Assembly: GCA_020161775.1 (NCBI GenBank)
Contig: JAIUOW010000013.1
Coordinates: forward strand, 62,001-126,000
DNA length: 64,000 nt
Source: Pseudomonadota bacterium
Lineage (GTDB): Bacteria; Pseudomonadota; Gammaproteobacteria; Burkholderiales; Burkholderiaceae_C
Reading direction: 5' to 3'
The notes below the pieces were generated by a model. It did not search any database and was not told where the DNA came from. It worked only from the letters and a program-made list of their open reading frames with translations. Each line of letters opens with the position of its first letter. The stretch's first letter is position 1. Positions 1 through 7,649 of the stretch are shown here, in pieces. A program made the position numbers and the translations under genes.

Positions 1-196
1 CGGCGCCAGATGCCTGTGGCTGCAGCTGGGCGTCATCCATGAAGCCGCCGCCCAAAAGGCCCGCGGCGCCGGGCTGGACGTGGTGATGGACCGCTGCGTG
101 AAGATCGAACACGCGCGGCTGTTTGGCGGGCTGGGCTGGTTTGGCGTGAACACCGGCGTGATTTCTTCGCGGCGGCCGCAGCAATTGCCTTATTGA
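1..196 (+). CDS. CoA-binding domain protein (YccU-like), 3' end only
   Basis: The window opens inside this gene; codons run from position 2 to a TGA at 194-196, giving about 64 C-terminal residues. The visible text has the WLQLGVIHEAA segment, then a VVMDRCVKIEHARL segment and a C-terminal GVNTGVIS stretch. This is the conserved end of the small Rossmann-fold CoA-binding family (YccU/DUF1234-type, usually about 140 aa). Members of this family bind CoA-like nucleotides, but their physiological role is poorly defined. The N-terminal glycine-rich nucleotide-binding loop lies outside the window. It reads toward metY but is separated from it by the 286-522 repeat element, so co-transcription is uncertain. 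Confidence 0.75.
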   Translation, partial: GARCLWLQLGVIHEAAAQKARGAGLDVVMDRCVKIEHARLFGGLGWFGVNTGVISSRRPQQLPY

Positions 197-285
197 AAAT
201 GCAGGCTACTGTTTCTCTATGCGGTTCTCGTTGCACCTCGCGGCAAAGTCACGCCTGGGCGCGCACCGGTGGCATACCCACACCC

Positions 286-522
286 GGCTTCGCGGCAGGC
301 GGTGCCCGGCGAGGGCGATCTGTGCGGTGGCGAGAAGCGCAGGGGGGAGCGTCGGCGCGCGCAGCGCGCGTCGTGACATGCTCGCCGCGACTGTTTGAGC
401 GCAGCGCGAAGCGCGTAGCGAGTTTCGCGGCGCGACCGACCCCCGAGCATCGCAGCGGAGTTTTTGCGAAGCAAAAACCACCGCAGTGTAAGCCCCCGCC
501 GGGCACCGCCTGCCGCGAAGCC
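286..522. repeat. Nested inverted-repeat element (REP/MITE-like)
   Basis: The 343-nt gap before metY is mostly this element. Its ends, 286-311 and 497-522, are perfect 26-nt inverted repeats; pairing extends about five more bases inward with one mismatch. Inside are further dyads: 378-384 with 444-450 (ATGCTCG/CGAGCAT), 383-390 with 425-432 (CGCCGCGA/TCGCGGCG), a GC-only dyad at 356-370, and a hairpin at 460-478 (GTTTTTGC-GAA-GCAAAAAC). There is no credible ORF and no clear target-site duplication. It ends 17 nt before the metY start, so it probably forms part of the metY leader. The short motifs resemble repeats I associate with Comamonadaceae intergenic regions, which is recall and not a search result. 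Confidence 0.7.
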
Positions 523-539
523 AGCGAGAGAAGAAGAGC

Positions 540-1862
540 ATGACCGAAGACAGAAACTACGGCTTCGGCACAAGGGCCATCCACGCCGGCGCCACCCCCG
601 ACCCGGCCACCGGCGCGCGGGCCACGCCGATCCACCAGACCACCAGCTTTGTGTTTGACAGCACCGAGCACGCCGCCAGCCTGTTCAACCTGCAGACCTT
701 CGGCAATGTGTACAGCCGCATCAGCAACCCGACGGTCGCGGTGCTGGAAGAGCGCGTGGCGTCGCTGGAAGGGGGCCGCGCGGCGCTGGCCTGTGCCACC
801 GGCATGGCGGCGCAGATGACGGCGCTGCTGGCCATCCTGAAGGCCGGCGATCACATCGTGGCGGCATCCACGCTGTATGGCGGCACGGTGGGCCAGCTGG
901 GCGTGGGCTTTTCACGCCTGGGCATTGAAACCACCTTCGTGGACCCGGCCGACCCCGACAACTTCCGCCACGCCATCCGCCCCAACACGCGCGCGCTGTA
1001 CGGCGAAACGCTGGGCAACCCGCTGGTGAACGTGTTCGACATCGAGCCCGTGGCGGCCATCGCGCACGCGCACGGCCTGCCCCTGGTGATCGACAACACG
1101 GTGGCCAGCCCCTACCTGTGCAACCCGTTCGCCTTTGGCGCCGACATCGTCGTGCACAGCGCCACCAAATACCTGGGCGGGCATGGCACCACCATGGCCG
1201 GCGTGGTGGTGGAATCCGGCAGGTTTGACTGGGGCTCACCCCTGTCGGCGCCAAAGTTCCCGGACATGCTGGAGCCCAGCCGGGCCTACCATGGCGTGAA
1301 GTTCTATGAGACCTTTGGCGACTTCGGCTACACCATGAAGGCACGCATGGAGGTCAACCGCACCTTTGGGGCCAGCCTGTCGCCGCTGAACGCCTGGCTG
1401 ATCCTGCAGGGCATTGAAACCCTGCACCTGCGCATGCAGGCCCACAGCCGCAACGCGCTGGCCGTGGCGCGGTTCCTGAGCGACCACCCGCTGGTCAGCT
1501 GGGTCAACTACCCGGGCCTGGCCGATTCGCCGCACCACGCGCTGGCACGCAGGCAGTTCCGCGCCATTGACGGCTCGCCCGGCTGCTCGGGCATCCTGAC
1601 CTTCGGCATCCGGGCGGACGACCCGGCGGGCGCGGGCGAGCGCTTCATCGGTGCGTGCGAGTTCATGAGCCACCTGGCCAACATCGGTGACGCCAAGACG
1701 CTGGTGATCCACCCCGCGTCCACCACCCACCGCCAGCTGGACGAGGCCGAACTGGCCCGCGCCGGCGTGCGGCCGGACATGATCCGCCTGTCGGTGGGCA
1801 TTGAAGATGCCGACGACATCCTGTGGGACATTGACCAGGCCCTGCGCCGCGCCGTGCGCTGA
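540..1862 (+). CDS. metY: O-acetylhomoserine sulfhydrylase (aminocarboxypropyltransferase)
   Basis: A cytosolic PLP enzyme that joins O-acetylhomoserine and sulfide to make homocysteine, the direct-sulfhydrylation route to methionine. The 440-aa product has the full Cys/Met-metabolism fold: YSRISNPTV near residue 60, and the cofactor lysine K210 in HSATKYLGGHGT. The C-terminal segment LANIGDAKTLVIHPASTTH binds substrate. The length (about 430-440 aa) and the long C-terminal region favour the MetY/O-acetylhomoserine type over the shorter MetZ/MetB types, though O-succinylhomoserine use cannot be excluded. The start has a purine-rich upstream stretch (gagagaagaagagc). The next gene begins 5 nt after the stop, so the two are likely co-transcribed. 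Confidence 0.88.
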   Translation: MTEDRNYGFGTRAIHAGATPDPATGARATPIHQTTSFVFDSTEHAASLFNLQTFGNVYSRISNPTVAVLEERVASLEGGRAALACATGMAAQMTALLAILKAGDHIVAASTLYGGTVGQLGVGFSRLGIETTFVDPADPDNFRHAIRPNTRALYGETLGNPLVNVFDIEPVAAIAHAHGLPLVIDNTVASPYLCNPFAFGADIVVHSATKYLGGHGTTMAGVVVESGRFDWGSPLSAPKFPDMLEPSRAYHGVKFYETFGDFGYTMKARMEVNRTFGASLSPLNAWLILQGIETLHLRMQAHSRNALAVARFLSDHPLVSWVNYPGLADSPHHALARRQFRAIDGSPGCSGILTFGIRADDPAGAGERFIGACEFMSHLANIGDAKTLVIHPASTTHRQLDEAELARAGVRPDMIRLSVGIEDADDILWDIDQALRRAVR

Positions 1863-1867
1863 CGCCC

Positions 1868-2809
1868 ATGCAAATCGACCCCGACCTGCACGACTTCATC
1901 GACCAGCAGCAACGCGATCTGCCGCCCGTGCGCGACCCGCTGGCCACCGGCGCGCAGGCGCAGCGGTATGCCGCGTTGTCGCGCCGCCTGCCGTCGGTGC
2001 TGGTGCCCGTGACCAGCGGCGACTTCAAGCTGCGCCCCGGCGGCAAGCCCCTGGCCGCGCGCATGCACTGGCCCACCGGCGCGCAGGCGCCGGTGCTGAT
2101 GGCCTGGTTCGTGGGCGGCGGCTGGGCGGCGGGCGACCTGGACACCCATGACGGCTTGTGCCGCCAGCTCGCGCATGACCTGGGCGTGGCCGTGGCCTGC
2201 GTGCAGCTGCCCGCGGCGGCAGGCGCTGCGCTGCTGCAAGGCAGCGAATCGGCCCTGCTGGCGCTGCGCACGCTGGCCGAGGGCCGTGTCAAGCTGGGCG
2301 TGAAAACCGATCGGCTGCTGGTGGGTGGCGACGGCAGCGGCGGCCATGCGGCGCTGCAGGCCGCCTGGCGCCTGGCCCGGGCGCAGCCGGGCAGCGTGGA
2401 CGCGGTGCTGGGCCTGTACCCGCTGGTCAAGCCGGACTTCAACACGGCCAGCTACATCCGCTGCGCGTCGTCGCCAGTGTTCTCGCGCGCCGACGCCATC
2501 CGCGCCTGGCACGCCTTCCTGCACGGCCAGTGGGACCTGTGGGACGAGCGCGCCGTGCTGATGCACGGCAACGCGCCCATCCAGGCACCCCCGGTAACAG
2601 TGCTGGTGGCAGCCGAACAGGACGTGGCGCATGACGACGCCATCCAGCTGCACGACTGGCTGCGCATGGTGGGCGCGCGCTGCGAATTCCTGGGCGCGCC
2701 GCGCATGACGCACGACTTCGCGCGCATGCAGCATGCCAGCGACAAGGCACGCAAGCTCATGAAGGACGCGCTGGGCGCATTTGCCGAGATCGCCGGGCTT
2801 GCCCCTTAA
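1868..2809 (+). CDS. alpha/beta hydrolase (HSL-like esterase family)
   Basis: The 313-aa product looks like a hormone-sensitive-lipase-type alpha/beta hydrolase. A GGGW oxyanion-hole motif near residue 83 stands in for the usual HGGG. The nucleophile elbow is GGDGSGG near residue 155, where GDSAGG is typical. Likely acid and base residues are in QDVAHDDA and MTHDF near the C-terminus. There is no signal peptide, so it should be cytosolic. It starts 5 nt after metY with no clear Shine-Dalgarno sequence, suggesting translational coupling. The family acts on short-chain esters; the substrate here is unknown, and a link to the homoserine ester used by MetY is only speculation. Confidence 0.7.
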   Translation: MQIDPDLHDFIDQQQRDLPPVRDPLATGAQAQRYAALSRRLPSVLVPVTSGDFKLRPGGKPLAARMHWPTGAQAPVLMAWFVGGGWAAGDLDTHDGLCRQLAHDLGVAVACVQLPAAAGAALLQGSESALLALRTLAEGRVKLGVKTDRLLVGGDGSGGHAALQAAWRLARAQPGSVDAVLGLYPLVKPDFNTASYIRCASSPVFSRADAIRAWHAFLHGQWDLWDERAVLMHGNAPIQAPPVTVLVAAEQDVAHDDAIQLHDWLRMVGARCEFLGAPRMTHDFARMQHASDKARKLMKDALGAFAEIAGLAP

Positions 2810-2829
2810 AGCCGGGCCGGGGCGCCTGC

Positions 2830-2835
2830 GACAAT
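2830..2835 (+). promoter_or_regulatory. Putative -10 element of a leaderless hemE promoter
   Basis: GACAAT preceded by TGC (an extended -10 pattern) lies 7 nt before the hemE ATG at 2843. A -10 at this distance would put the transcription start on or next to the A of the ATG, and there is no Shine-Dalgarno sequence. No recognisable -35 is present. The same motif spacing recurs at 23566-23571 (minus) and 61766-61771. Confidence 0.4.
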
Positions 2836-2842
2836 AAGCCCC

Positions 2843-3931
2843 ATGAGCTTCGCACCCCTGCAAAACGACACCTTCCTGCGCGCCTGCTGGCGCCTGTCCA
2901 CCCCCCACACCCCCGTCTGGCTCATGCGCCAGGCCGGGCGCTACCTGCCCGAATACCGCGCCACGCGCGCGCAGGCCGGCAGCTTCATGGGCCTGGCCAC
3001 CAATACCGATTACGCCACCGAGGTCACGCTGCAGCCACTGGAGCGTTACCCGCTGGATGCCGCCATTTTGTTCAGCGACATCCTGACCGTGCCCGACGCC
3101 ATGGGCCTGGGCCTGAGCTTTGCCATGGGAGAAGGGCCGCGGTTCGCGTCGCCCGTGCGCGACGAGGCCGCCGTCAAGGCGCTGCGGGTGCCCGACCTGA
3201 ACAAGCTGAAGTACGTGTTTGACGCGGTCACGTCCATTCGCCGCGCGCTGAACGGCCGCGTGCCGCTGATCGGCTTTTCAGGCAGCCCCTGGACGCTGGC
3301 GTGCTACATGGTCGAAGGCGCGGGCTCGGACGACTACCGCCTGGTCAAGACCATGCTGTACAGCCGCCCGGACCTGATGCACCACCTGCTGGCCATCAAT
3401 GCCGATGCCGTGGCCGTCTACCTGAACGCCCAGATCGATGCGGGCGCGCAGGCCGTGATGATTTTTGACAGCTGGGGCGGCGTGCTGGCCGACGGCGCGT
3501 TCCAGGCCTTCAGCCTGGCCTACACGGCGCGCGTGCTGGCGCAGCTCAAGCGCGAGCATGACGGCACGAAGATACCGCGCATCGTGTTCACCAAGGGCGG
3601 CGGCCTGTGGCTTTCGCAGATGCAGTCGCTGGACTGCGAGGTGCTGGGCCTGGACTGGACGGTGAACCTGGCACAGGCCCGCGCCCTGGTGGGCAGCACA
3701 CATGCGCTGCAAGGCAACCTGGACCCGAACGTGCTGTTTGCCCCGCCGCAGCAGGTCGCGGCCGAAGCGCGCAAGGTGCTGGAGGCGTTTGGCGCACCGC
3801 ACCGCGGCGACGGTCCGGGGGTCGGGCACATCTTCAACCTGGGCCACGGCATCAGCCAGCACACACCGCCGGAACACGTCACGGCGCTGGTCGAGGCGGT
3901 GCATTCGCATTCGCGCCAGATGCGGCTTTGA
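2843..3931 (+). CDS. hemE: Uroporphyrinogen decarboxylase
   Basis: Removes the four acetate carboxyl groups of uroporphyrinogen III to give coproporphyrinogen III, a cofactor-free cytosolic step of haem synthesis. The product is 362 aa, the usual length. It carries the N-terminal signature [16 protein letters not shown] near residue 25. Further family segments are [33 protein letters not shown] and FDSWGGVL, and [10 protein letters not shown] near the C-terminus. The ATG is chosen because the family signature begins at the expected distance and because the GACAAT motif sits just upstream. The gene is probably transcribed on its own. Its 3' end opens into the AT-rich region before priA. Confidence 0.96.
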   Translation: MSFAPLQNDTFLRACWRLSTPHTPVWLMRQAGRYLPEYRATRAQAGSFMGLATNTDYATEVTLQPLERYPLDAAILFSDILTVPDAMGLGLSFAMGEGPRFASPVRDEAAVKALRVPDLNKLKYVFDAVTSIRRALNGRVPLIGFSGSPWTLACYMVEGAGSDDYRLVKTMLYSRPDLMHHLLAINADAVAVYLNAQIDAGAQAVMIFDSWGGVLADGAFQAFSLAYTARVLAQLKREHDGTKIPRIVFTKGGGLWLSQMQSLDCEVLGLDWTVNLAQARALVGSTHALQGNLDPNVLFAPPQQVAAEARKVLEAFGAPHRGDGPGVGHIFNLGHGISQHTPPEHVTALVEAVHSHSRQMRL

Positions 3932-4006
3932 GCGTTTGTCATGCGCGCGTCATCAGGGAGTTCCCTAAACCGCGCGCTCTGCAAAAACTTTGCCAGCGCG
4001 CTTGAC

Positions 4007-4015
4007 TTATGCACA
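4007..4015 (+). promoter_or_regulatory. DnaA-box match TTATGCACA
   Basis: An exact match to the TTATNCACA consensus for DnaA binding, on the plus strand, about 290 nt upstream of the priA start. It overlaps the end of a possible -35 element. Binding is inferred from sequence only. Confidence 0.4.
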
Positions 4016-4141
4016 AAAGTTGTGTTGCGGCGCGCAAAAAATCTGTTGCGGCGCACGCCCTTGCTATGAATCCCATAGCGCACGCAAGTTATTGATTCAT
4101 ATAGGCTTATCAGTTTGCTTTTTTTGCAGGCAAATTAGCCA

Positions 4142-4162
4142 AAGCCTTGATTTTCAAGGCTT
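4142..4162. other. Perfect 9-bp hairpin in the priA leader region
   Basis: AAGCCTTGA, a TTT loop and TCAAGGCTT form a perfect stem-loop. Neither strand has a following run of T long enough for a standard intrinsic terminator. It lies 211 nt past hemE and 137 nt before priA, so an operator or leader structure is as likely as termination. Confidence 0.35.
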
Positions 4163-4193
4163 CGGAGCCCGTCACGACACGATATCAACAAAG

Positions 4194-4202
4194 TTATCCA
4201 CA
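4194..4202 (+). promoter_or_regulatory. DnaA-box match TTATCCACA
   Basis: A perfect copy of the strongest DnaA-box sequence, on the plus strand, 97 nt upstream of the chosen priA ATG. It is in the same orientation as the box at 4007-4015. Because priA encodes the replication-restart helicase, DnaA control of this promoter is plausible but untested. Confidence 0.5.
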
Positions 4203-4298
4203 GAAATACTGAATCACTGTCAAATCGTTTGCGAATCAATGACTTAAGGCGCTTTTCGACAGTTGACCTTAAGAAAAACCCTTAACCAACGCCCTCTC

Positions 4299-6356
4299 AT
4301 GCCGCACCGCCTGGCCGTTCTGGTTGCAACGCCCGCGCACAGCTCGATACGCGGGCCGTTGAGCTATCGAAGTGAGTTGCCACTCGCGCCGGGTACTCTG
4401 GTGCGAGTACCCCTGGGCCGCCGCGAAGTGCTGGGGCTGGTGTGGGAGCGCGACCCGGCGCAGGACGCTGACCGGCTGGAGATGGAAGAAAAGCCCATCT
4501 TGGGCGCACTGGAGGACATTCCTCCCTTGACACTCACCTGGAGACAATTGGTTACCTTCGCCGCGAACTATTACCAGCGCAGCGTGGGCGAGGTGGCGCT
4601 GGCTGCGCTGCCGCCGCAGCTGCGCGGCCTGAGCGCCCTGCAACTGGCGAGGCGGCTGCGGCGCAAGCCCGCAGCCGCCCCCCAGCATGATGCGCCGCCA
4701 GATGTCACCAAAGGTGTCGCGCTGACGCCCGAGCAGGCGCTGGCACTGGACGGGATCGCGGCCCATCCCGGCCCGTTCCTGGTCTACGGTGCCACCGGCA
4801 GTGGCAAGACCGAGGTGTACCTGCAGGCGGTGCAGGCCTTGCTGGCCGGCAACCCGCAGGCGCAGGCGCTGGTGATGGTGCCCGAGATCAACCTGACGCC
4901 CCAGCTGGAATCGCGCTTCATTGCGCGGTTTGGCGCCGATGCCGTGGTATCGCTGCACAGCGGCATGACGAACCCGCAGCGCCTGAAAAGCTGGCTGGCC
5001 GCGCACACCGGCGCTGCACGCATCGTGCTGGGCACGCGCATGGCGGTGTTTGCGTCCCTGCCCGCGTTGGGCCTGATCGTGGTGGACGAGGAACACGACC
5101 CCAGCTACAAGCAGCAGGAAGGCGCGCGCTACTCCGCGCGCGACCTGGCGGTGTACCGCGGCAAGCTTGAAGGCGCCAAGGTGCTGCTGGGCTCGGCCAC
5201 GCCGTCGCTGGAGAGCTGGCAGGCCAGCGAAAAAGGCCGCTACCAGCGCCTGGCCATGCCCTCGCGCATTGGCAGCGGACAGTTGCCAGCGGTGAAGCTG
5301 GTGGACATGAACCTGCAGCCGCCCAAAACCGTGTTTTCGGTGCAGTTGCTGGAGACCATCCGCCAGCGTCTGTCGCGCGGCGAACAATCACTTGTGTTCC
5401 TGAACCGGCGCGGTTATGCACCGGTGCTGGCCTGCAACGCCTGCGACTGGAAGAGCGAATGCCCGCACTGCAGCGCCTACCGCGTGTTCCACAAGATCGA
5501 CCGCACGCTGCGCTGCCACCACTGCGGCTTTACCGAGCGGGTGCCGCGCGCCTGCCCGGCCTGCGGCAATGTGGATATCGCACCGCTGGGCCGGGGTACC
5601 GAGCGGCTGGAAGAACACCTGGCCGAGCTGCTGGCCGACACCCGCAATGCACAAGGCGAGCCGGTGCGCATCGCCCGCATGGACGCCGACACCACGCGGC
5701 TCAAAGGTGCCTTGGAGTCGCAACTGGCCCAGGTGCACGCGGGCGCGGTGGACGTGCTGGTAGGCACGCAGATGATCACCAAGGGGCATGACTTTCGCCG
5801 CATCACGCTGGTGGCTGCGGTGAATGCCGACGCGGCGCTGTTCTCCAGCGACTTTCGCGCACCCGAGCGGCTGTTTGGCCTGCTGATGCAAGCCGCAGGG
5901 CGCGCCGGGCGCGACGCCGCGCAGGCCGGCGCCAGCGAGATGTGGGTGCAGACCTGGCACCCTGCGCACCCCTTGTTTGGCGCGCTGCGGCGCCACGACT
6001 ACCCGGCGTTTGCCGCGCAGCAGCTCAAGGAGCGCGAGGAAGCCGGCATGCCGCCGTTTTCATTCCAGGCGCTGGTGCGGGCCGAAGCACGCACGCAGGA
6101 GGCCGCGCAGGCTTTCCTGAACGCCGCCAGCGCGGCGGCGCAGGACGTGCCGGCCCATGAGCATGTCACCCTGTACCCGGCTGTGCCCATGAGCGTGCAG
6201 CGCGTGGCCAATGTGGAACGTGCGCAGATGCTGGTGGAAAGCACATCGCGCGCCGCGCTGCAGCACTTCCTGACGCACTGGCATGACGTGTTGCATGCCA
6301 CGAAGGAAAAAGGCCTGATCCGCTGGGCTGTGGATGTAGACCCTTTAGCCGTCTGA
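4299..6356 (+). CDS. priA: Primosomal protein N' (replication restart helicase PriA)
   Basis: A 3'-to-5' DNA helicase that recognises stalled forks and reloads the replicative helicase. The 685-aa product has an N-terminal fork-binding domain, Walker A in GATGSGKTEVY near residue 165, and the DEEHDPSYKQ Walker B region. The zinc-binding insert follows, with cysteine pairs in CNACDWKSECPHC and in CHHCGFTERVPRACPACG. The helicase C domain carries GTQMITKGHDF. I chose ATG 4299, which begins MPHRLAVLVATPA. A TTG at 4263 is in frame but would add 12 unconserved residues. The stop overlaps the end of the convergent rsmI gene by 12 nt. Confidence 0.95.
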   Translation: MPHRLAVLVATPAHSSIRGPLSYRSELPLAPGTLVRVPLGRREVLGLVWERDPAQDADRLEMEEKPILGALEDIPPLTLTWRQLVTFAANYYQRSVGEVALAALPPQLRGLSALQLARRLRRKPAAAPQHDAPPDVTKGVALTPEQALALDGIAAHPGPFLVYGATGSGKTEVYLQAVQALLAGNPQAQALVMVPEINLTPQLESRFIARFGADAVVSLHSGMTNPQRLKSWLAAHTGAARIVLGTRMAVFASLPALGLIVVDEEHDPSYKQQEGARYSARDLAVYRGKLEGAKVLLGSATPSLESWQASEKGRYQRLAMPSRIGSGQLPAVKLVDMNLQPPKTVFSVQLLETIRQRLSRGEQSLVFLNRRGYAPVLACNACDWKSECPHCSAYRVFHKIDRTLRCHHCGFTERVPRACPACGNVDIAPLGRGTERLEEHLAELLADTRNAQGEPVRIARMDADTTRLKGALESQLAQVHAGAVDVLVGTQMITKGHDFRRITLVAAVNADAALFSSDFRAPERLFGLLMQAAGRAGRDAAQAGASEMWVQTWHPAHPLFGALRRHDYPAFAAQQLKEREEAGMPPFSFQALVRAEARTQEAAQAFLNAASAAAQDVPAHEHVTLYPAVPMSVQRVANVERAQMLVESTSRAALQHFLTHWHDVLHATKEKGLIRWAVDVDPLAV

Positions 6357-7259
6357 GTTTTTGAGCTTCAGCGCAGCCTCATAGAGTGCATTCCGGTTGC
6401 CGCCAGTGATGTCGGCGGCCAGCTTGACGGCCGTCTTCACGGGCAGCTCTTTCAGCAGCAGCTGCAGCACGCGCGGGCCGTCATCTGCCTGCGGCGCATC
6501 GGCCATCGCATGCAGCACCACCGCAAATTCACCGCGCAGGCGCTGTGGGTCGGCGGCCAGCCAGGCCGCCAGGCCATCGCAGGCCAGCGTGGCGATGTCT
6601 TCAAACTGCTTGGTGATCTCGCGCGCCACGGTCACCGGCCGCGCACCCAGCACGGCCAGCGCGCGCGCCAGCGCCTCCATGCGGTGGGGCGCCTCCAGCA
6701 GCACCACGGTGCGCGGCTCGCTGGCCAGGGCCTGCACGGCGGCGTCGCGTTCGCCCGCCTTGCCGGGCAGGAAGCCCGCAAACACAAACCCGCTGCCGCC
6801 GTCATGCGCCACGCTGCCGGCCGCGCTGAGCGCCGCCGTGACGCTGCTGGCGCCGGGCAGCGGCACCACGCGCAGGCCCGCCGCGCGCACGGCGGCCACC
6901 AGCCGCGCCCCCGGGTCGCTCACCGCGGGCGTGCCGGCGTCGCTGGCGTAGGCAATGCGCTGGCCCTGCTGCAGGCGCTGCACCACGGCCTGCGCGGCCT
7001 CGGCTTCGTTGTGCTGGTGCACGGCCAGCAACTGCGCGCCGCCGCGCTCGATGCCGTAGGCGCGCAACAGCGACTGCGTGTGGCGCGTGTCCTCGCAGGC
7101 CACCGCATCGGCCAGCTGCAGCACATGCAACGCGCGCAGGCTGATGTCGGCCAGGTTGCCAATGGGCGTGGCCACGACATACAACGCGCCCTGCGGATAA
7201 TGCTGCTGCGCCGCCGCATCGCGCGCGGCCACCAGGGCGGAAGCAAAAGAAGCAATCAA
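6345..7259 (-). CDS. rsmI: 16S rRNA (cytidine-1402-2'-O)-methyltransferase
   Basis: An SAM-dependent enzyme that 2'-O-methylates C1402 in the ribosomal decoding centre. The 304-aa product shows the tetrapyrrole-methylase-like fold of RsmI: LYVVATPIGNLADIS near residue 27, CEDTRHTQSLL, AYASDAGTPAVSDPGARLV, and a LLEAPHRM segment. The start used here is TTG, since the bases at 7257-7259 read CAA on the plus strand. A GTG ten codons further in is an alternative. The gene runs head-to-head with yraN, whose ATG begins on the same base, so each promoter must lie inside the other gene. It converges on priA with a 12-nt overlap. Confidence 0.93.
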   Translation of the reverse strand: MIASFASALVAARDAAAQQHYPQGALYVVATPIGNLADISLRALHVLQLADAVACEDTRHTQSLLRAYGIERGGAQLLAVHQHNEAEAAQAVVQRLQQGQRIAYASDAGTPAVSDPGARLVAAVRAAGLRVVPLPGASSVTAALSAAGSVAHDGGSGFVFAGFLPGKAGERDAAVQALASEPRTVVLLEAPHRMEALARALAVLGARPVTVAREITKQFEDIATLACDGLAAWLAADPQRLRGEFAVVLHAMADAPQADDGPRVLQLLLKELPVKTAVKLAADITGGNRNALYEAALKLKNSDG

Positions 7260-7648
7260 TGGAAACTCCCAAATCAGGGCCGGCCACGCGGCCCACCACC
7301 AAGGCCCGCGGCGACGCGGGCGAGGACCGCGCGCTGGCGCACCTGCTGGCCGCGGGCTTGCGGCTGGTGTCGCGCAATTATCGGACGCCCGGGCGCGGCG
7401 GCGGCGAGATCGACCTGATCATGCGCGAGCCGGACGGCACGCTGGTGTTCGTGGAGGTGCGCCAGCGCGCCAGCGGCTCGCACGGCGGCGCGGGCGCCAG
7501 CATCAGCCACCTGAAGCAGCGGCGCATCGTGTTTGCCGCTCGCCATTACCTCATGCGCCTCGGTCAGGAGCCGCCCTGCAGGTTTGACGCAGTGCTGCTG
7601 CAGGCCGGCCAGGTGCAGTGGCTGCGCGCGGCGTTTGACGCGGGTTGA
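7259..7648 (+). CDS. yraN: UPF0102 / YraN family endonuclease-like protein
   Basis: A 129-aa member of the UPF0102 family, which has the restriction-endonuclease-like fold related to Holliday junction resolvases. Candidate active-site residues are visible: E in GEDRALAHLL, then GGEIDLI, then FVEVRQR. A basic segment with HLKQRRIVFAARHYL follows. The biological role is not established in the family. In many proteobacteria yraN lies between rsmI and diaA/gmhA. Here it still abuts rsmI, but a minus-strand cassette separates it from gmhA. Only one base lies between its stop and the end of the convergent BTAD regulator gene. Confidence 0.85.
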   Translation: METPKSGPATRPTTKARGDAGEDRALAHLLAAGLRLVSRNYRTPGRGGGEIDLIMREPDGTLVFVEVRQRASGSHGGAGASISHLKQRRIVFAARHYLMRLGQEPPCRFDAVLLQAGQVQWLRAAFDAG

Positions 7649-7649
7649 G

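Larger units (their letters stand above)
3932..4298 (+). other. AT-rich hemE-priA intergenic region
   Basis: This 367-nt gap has no convincing gene and is much richer in A+T than its surroundings. It holds two DnaA-box matches (4007-4015 and 4194-4202). TGTTGCGGCGC occurs as an 11-nt direct repeat at 4023-4033 and 4044-4054, 21 nt apart. Two hairpins are present: GCTATG/CATAGC (4063-4079) and a perfect 9-bp stem at 4142-4162. A TTGACT at 4002-4007 could be a -35, but no confident -10 follows at the right spacing. The region probably carries the priA promoter and its control sites. Confidence 0.5.

Noticed and set aside
286-522. An insertion sequence
   Set aside because: Perfect inverted ends but only 237 nt long, with no transposase frame and no obvious target duplication; kept as a repeat element.
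3932-4298. A replication origin between hemE and priA
   Set aside because: Only two DnaA-box matches, no dnaA, dnaN or parAB genes, and no clear AT-rich repeat array; regulation of priA explains the sites as well.
4263-4298. TTG start of priA at 4263
   Set aside because: Adds 12 residues that look like intergenic sequence; ATG 4299 gives the expected N-terminus.
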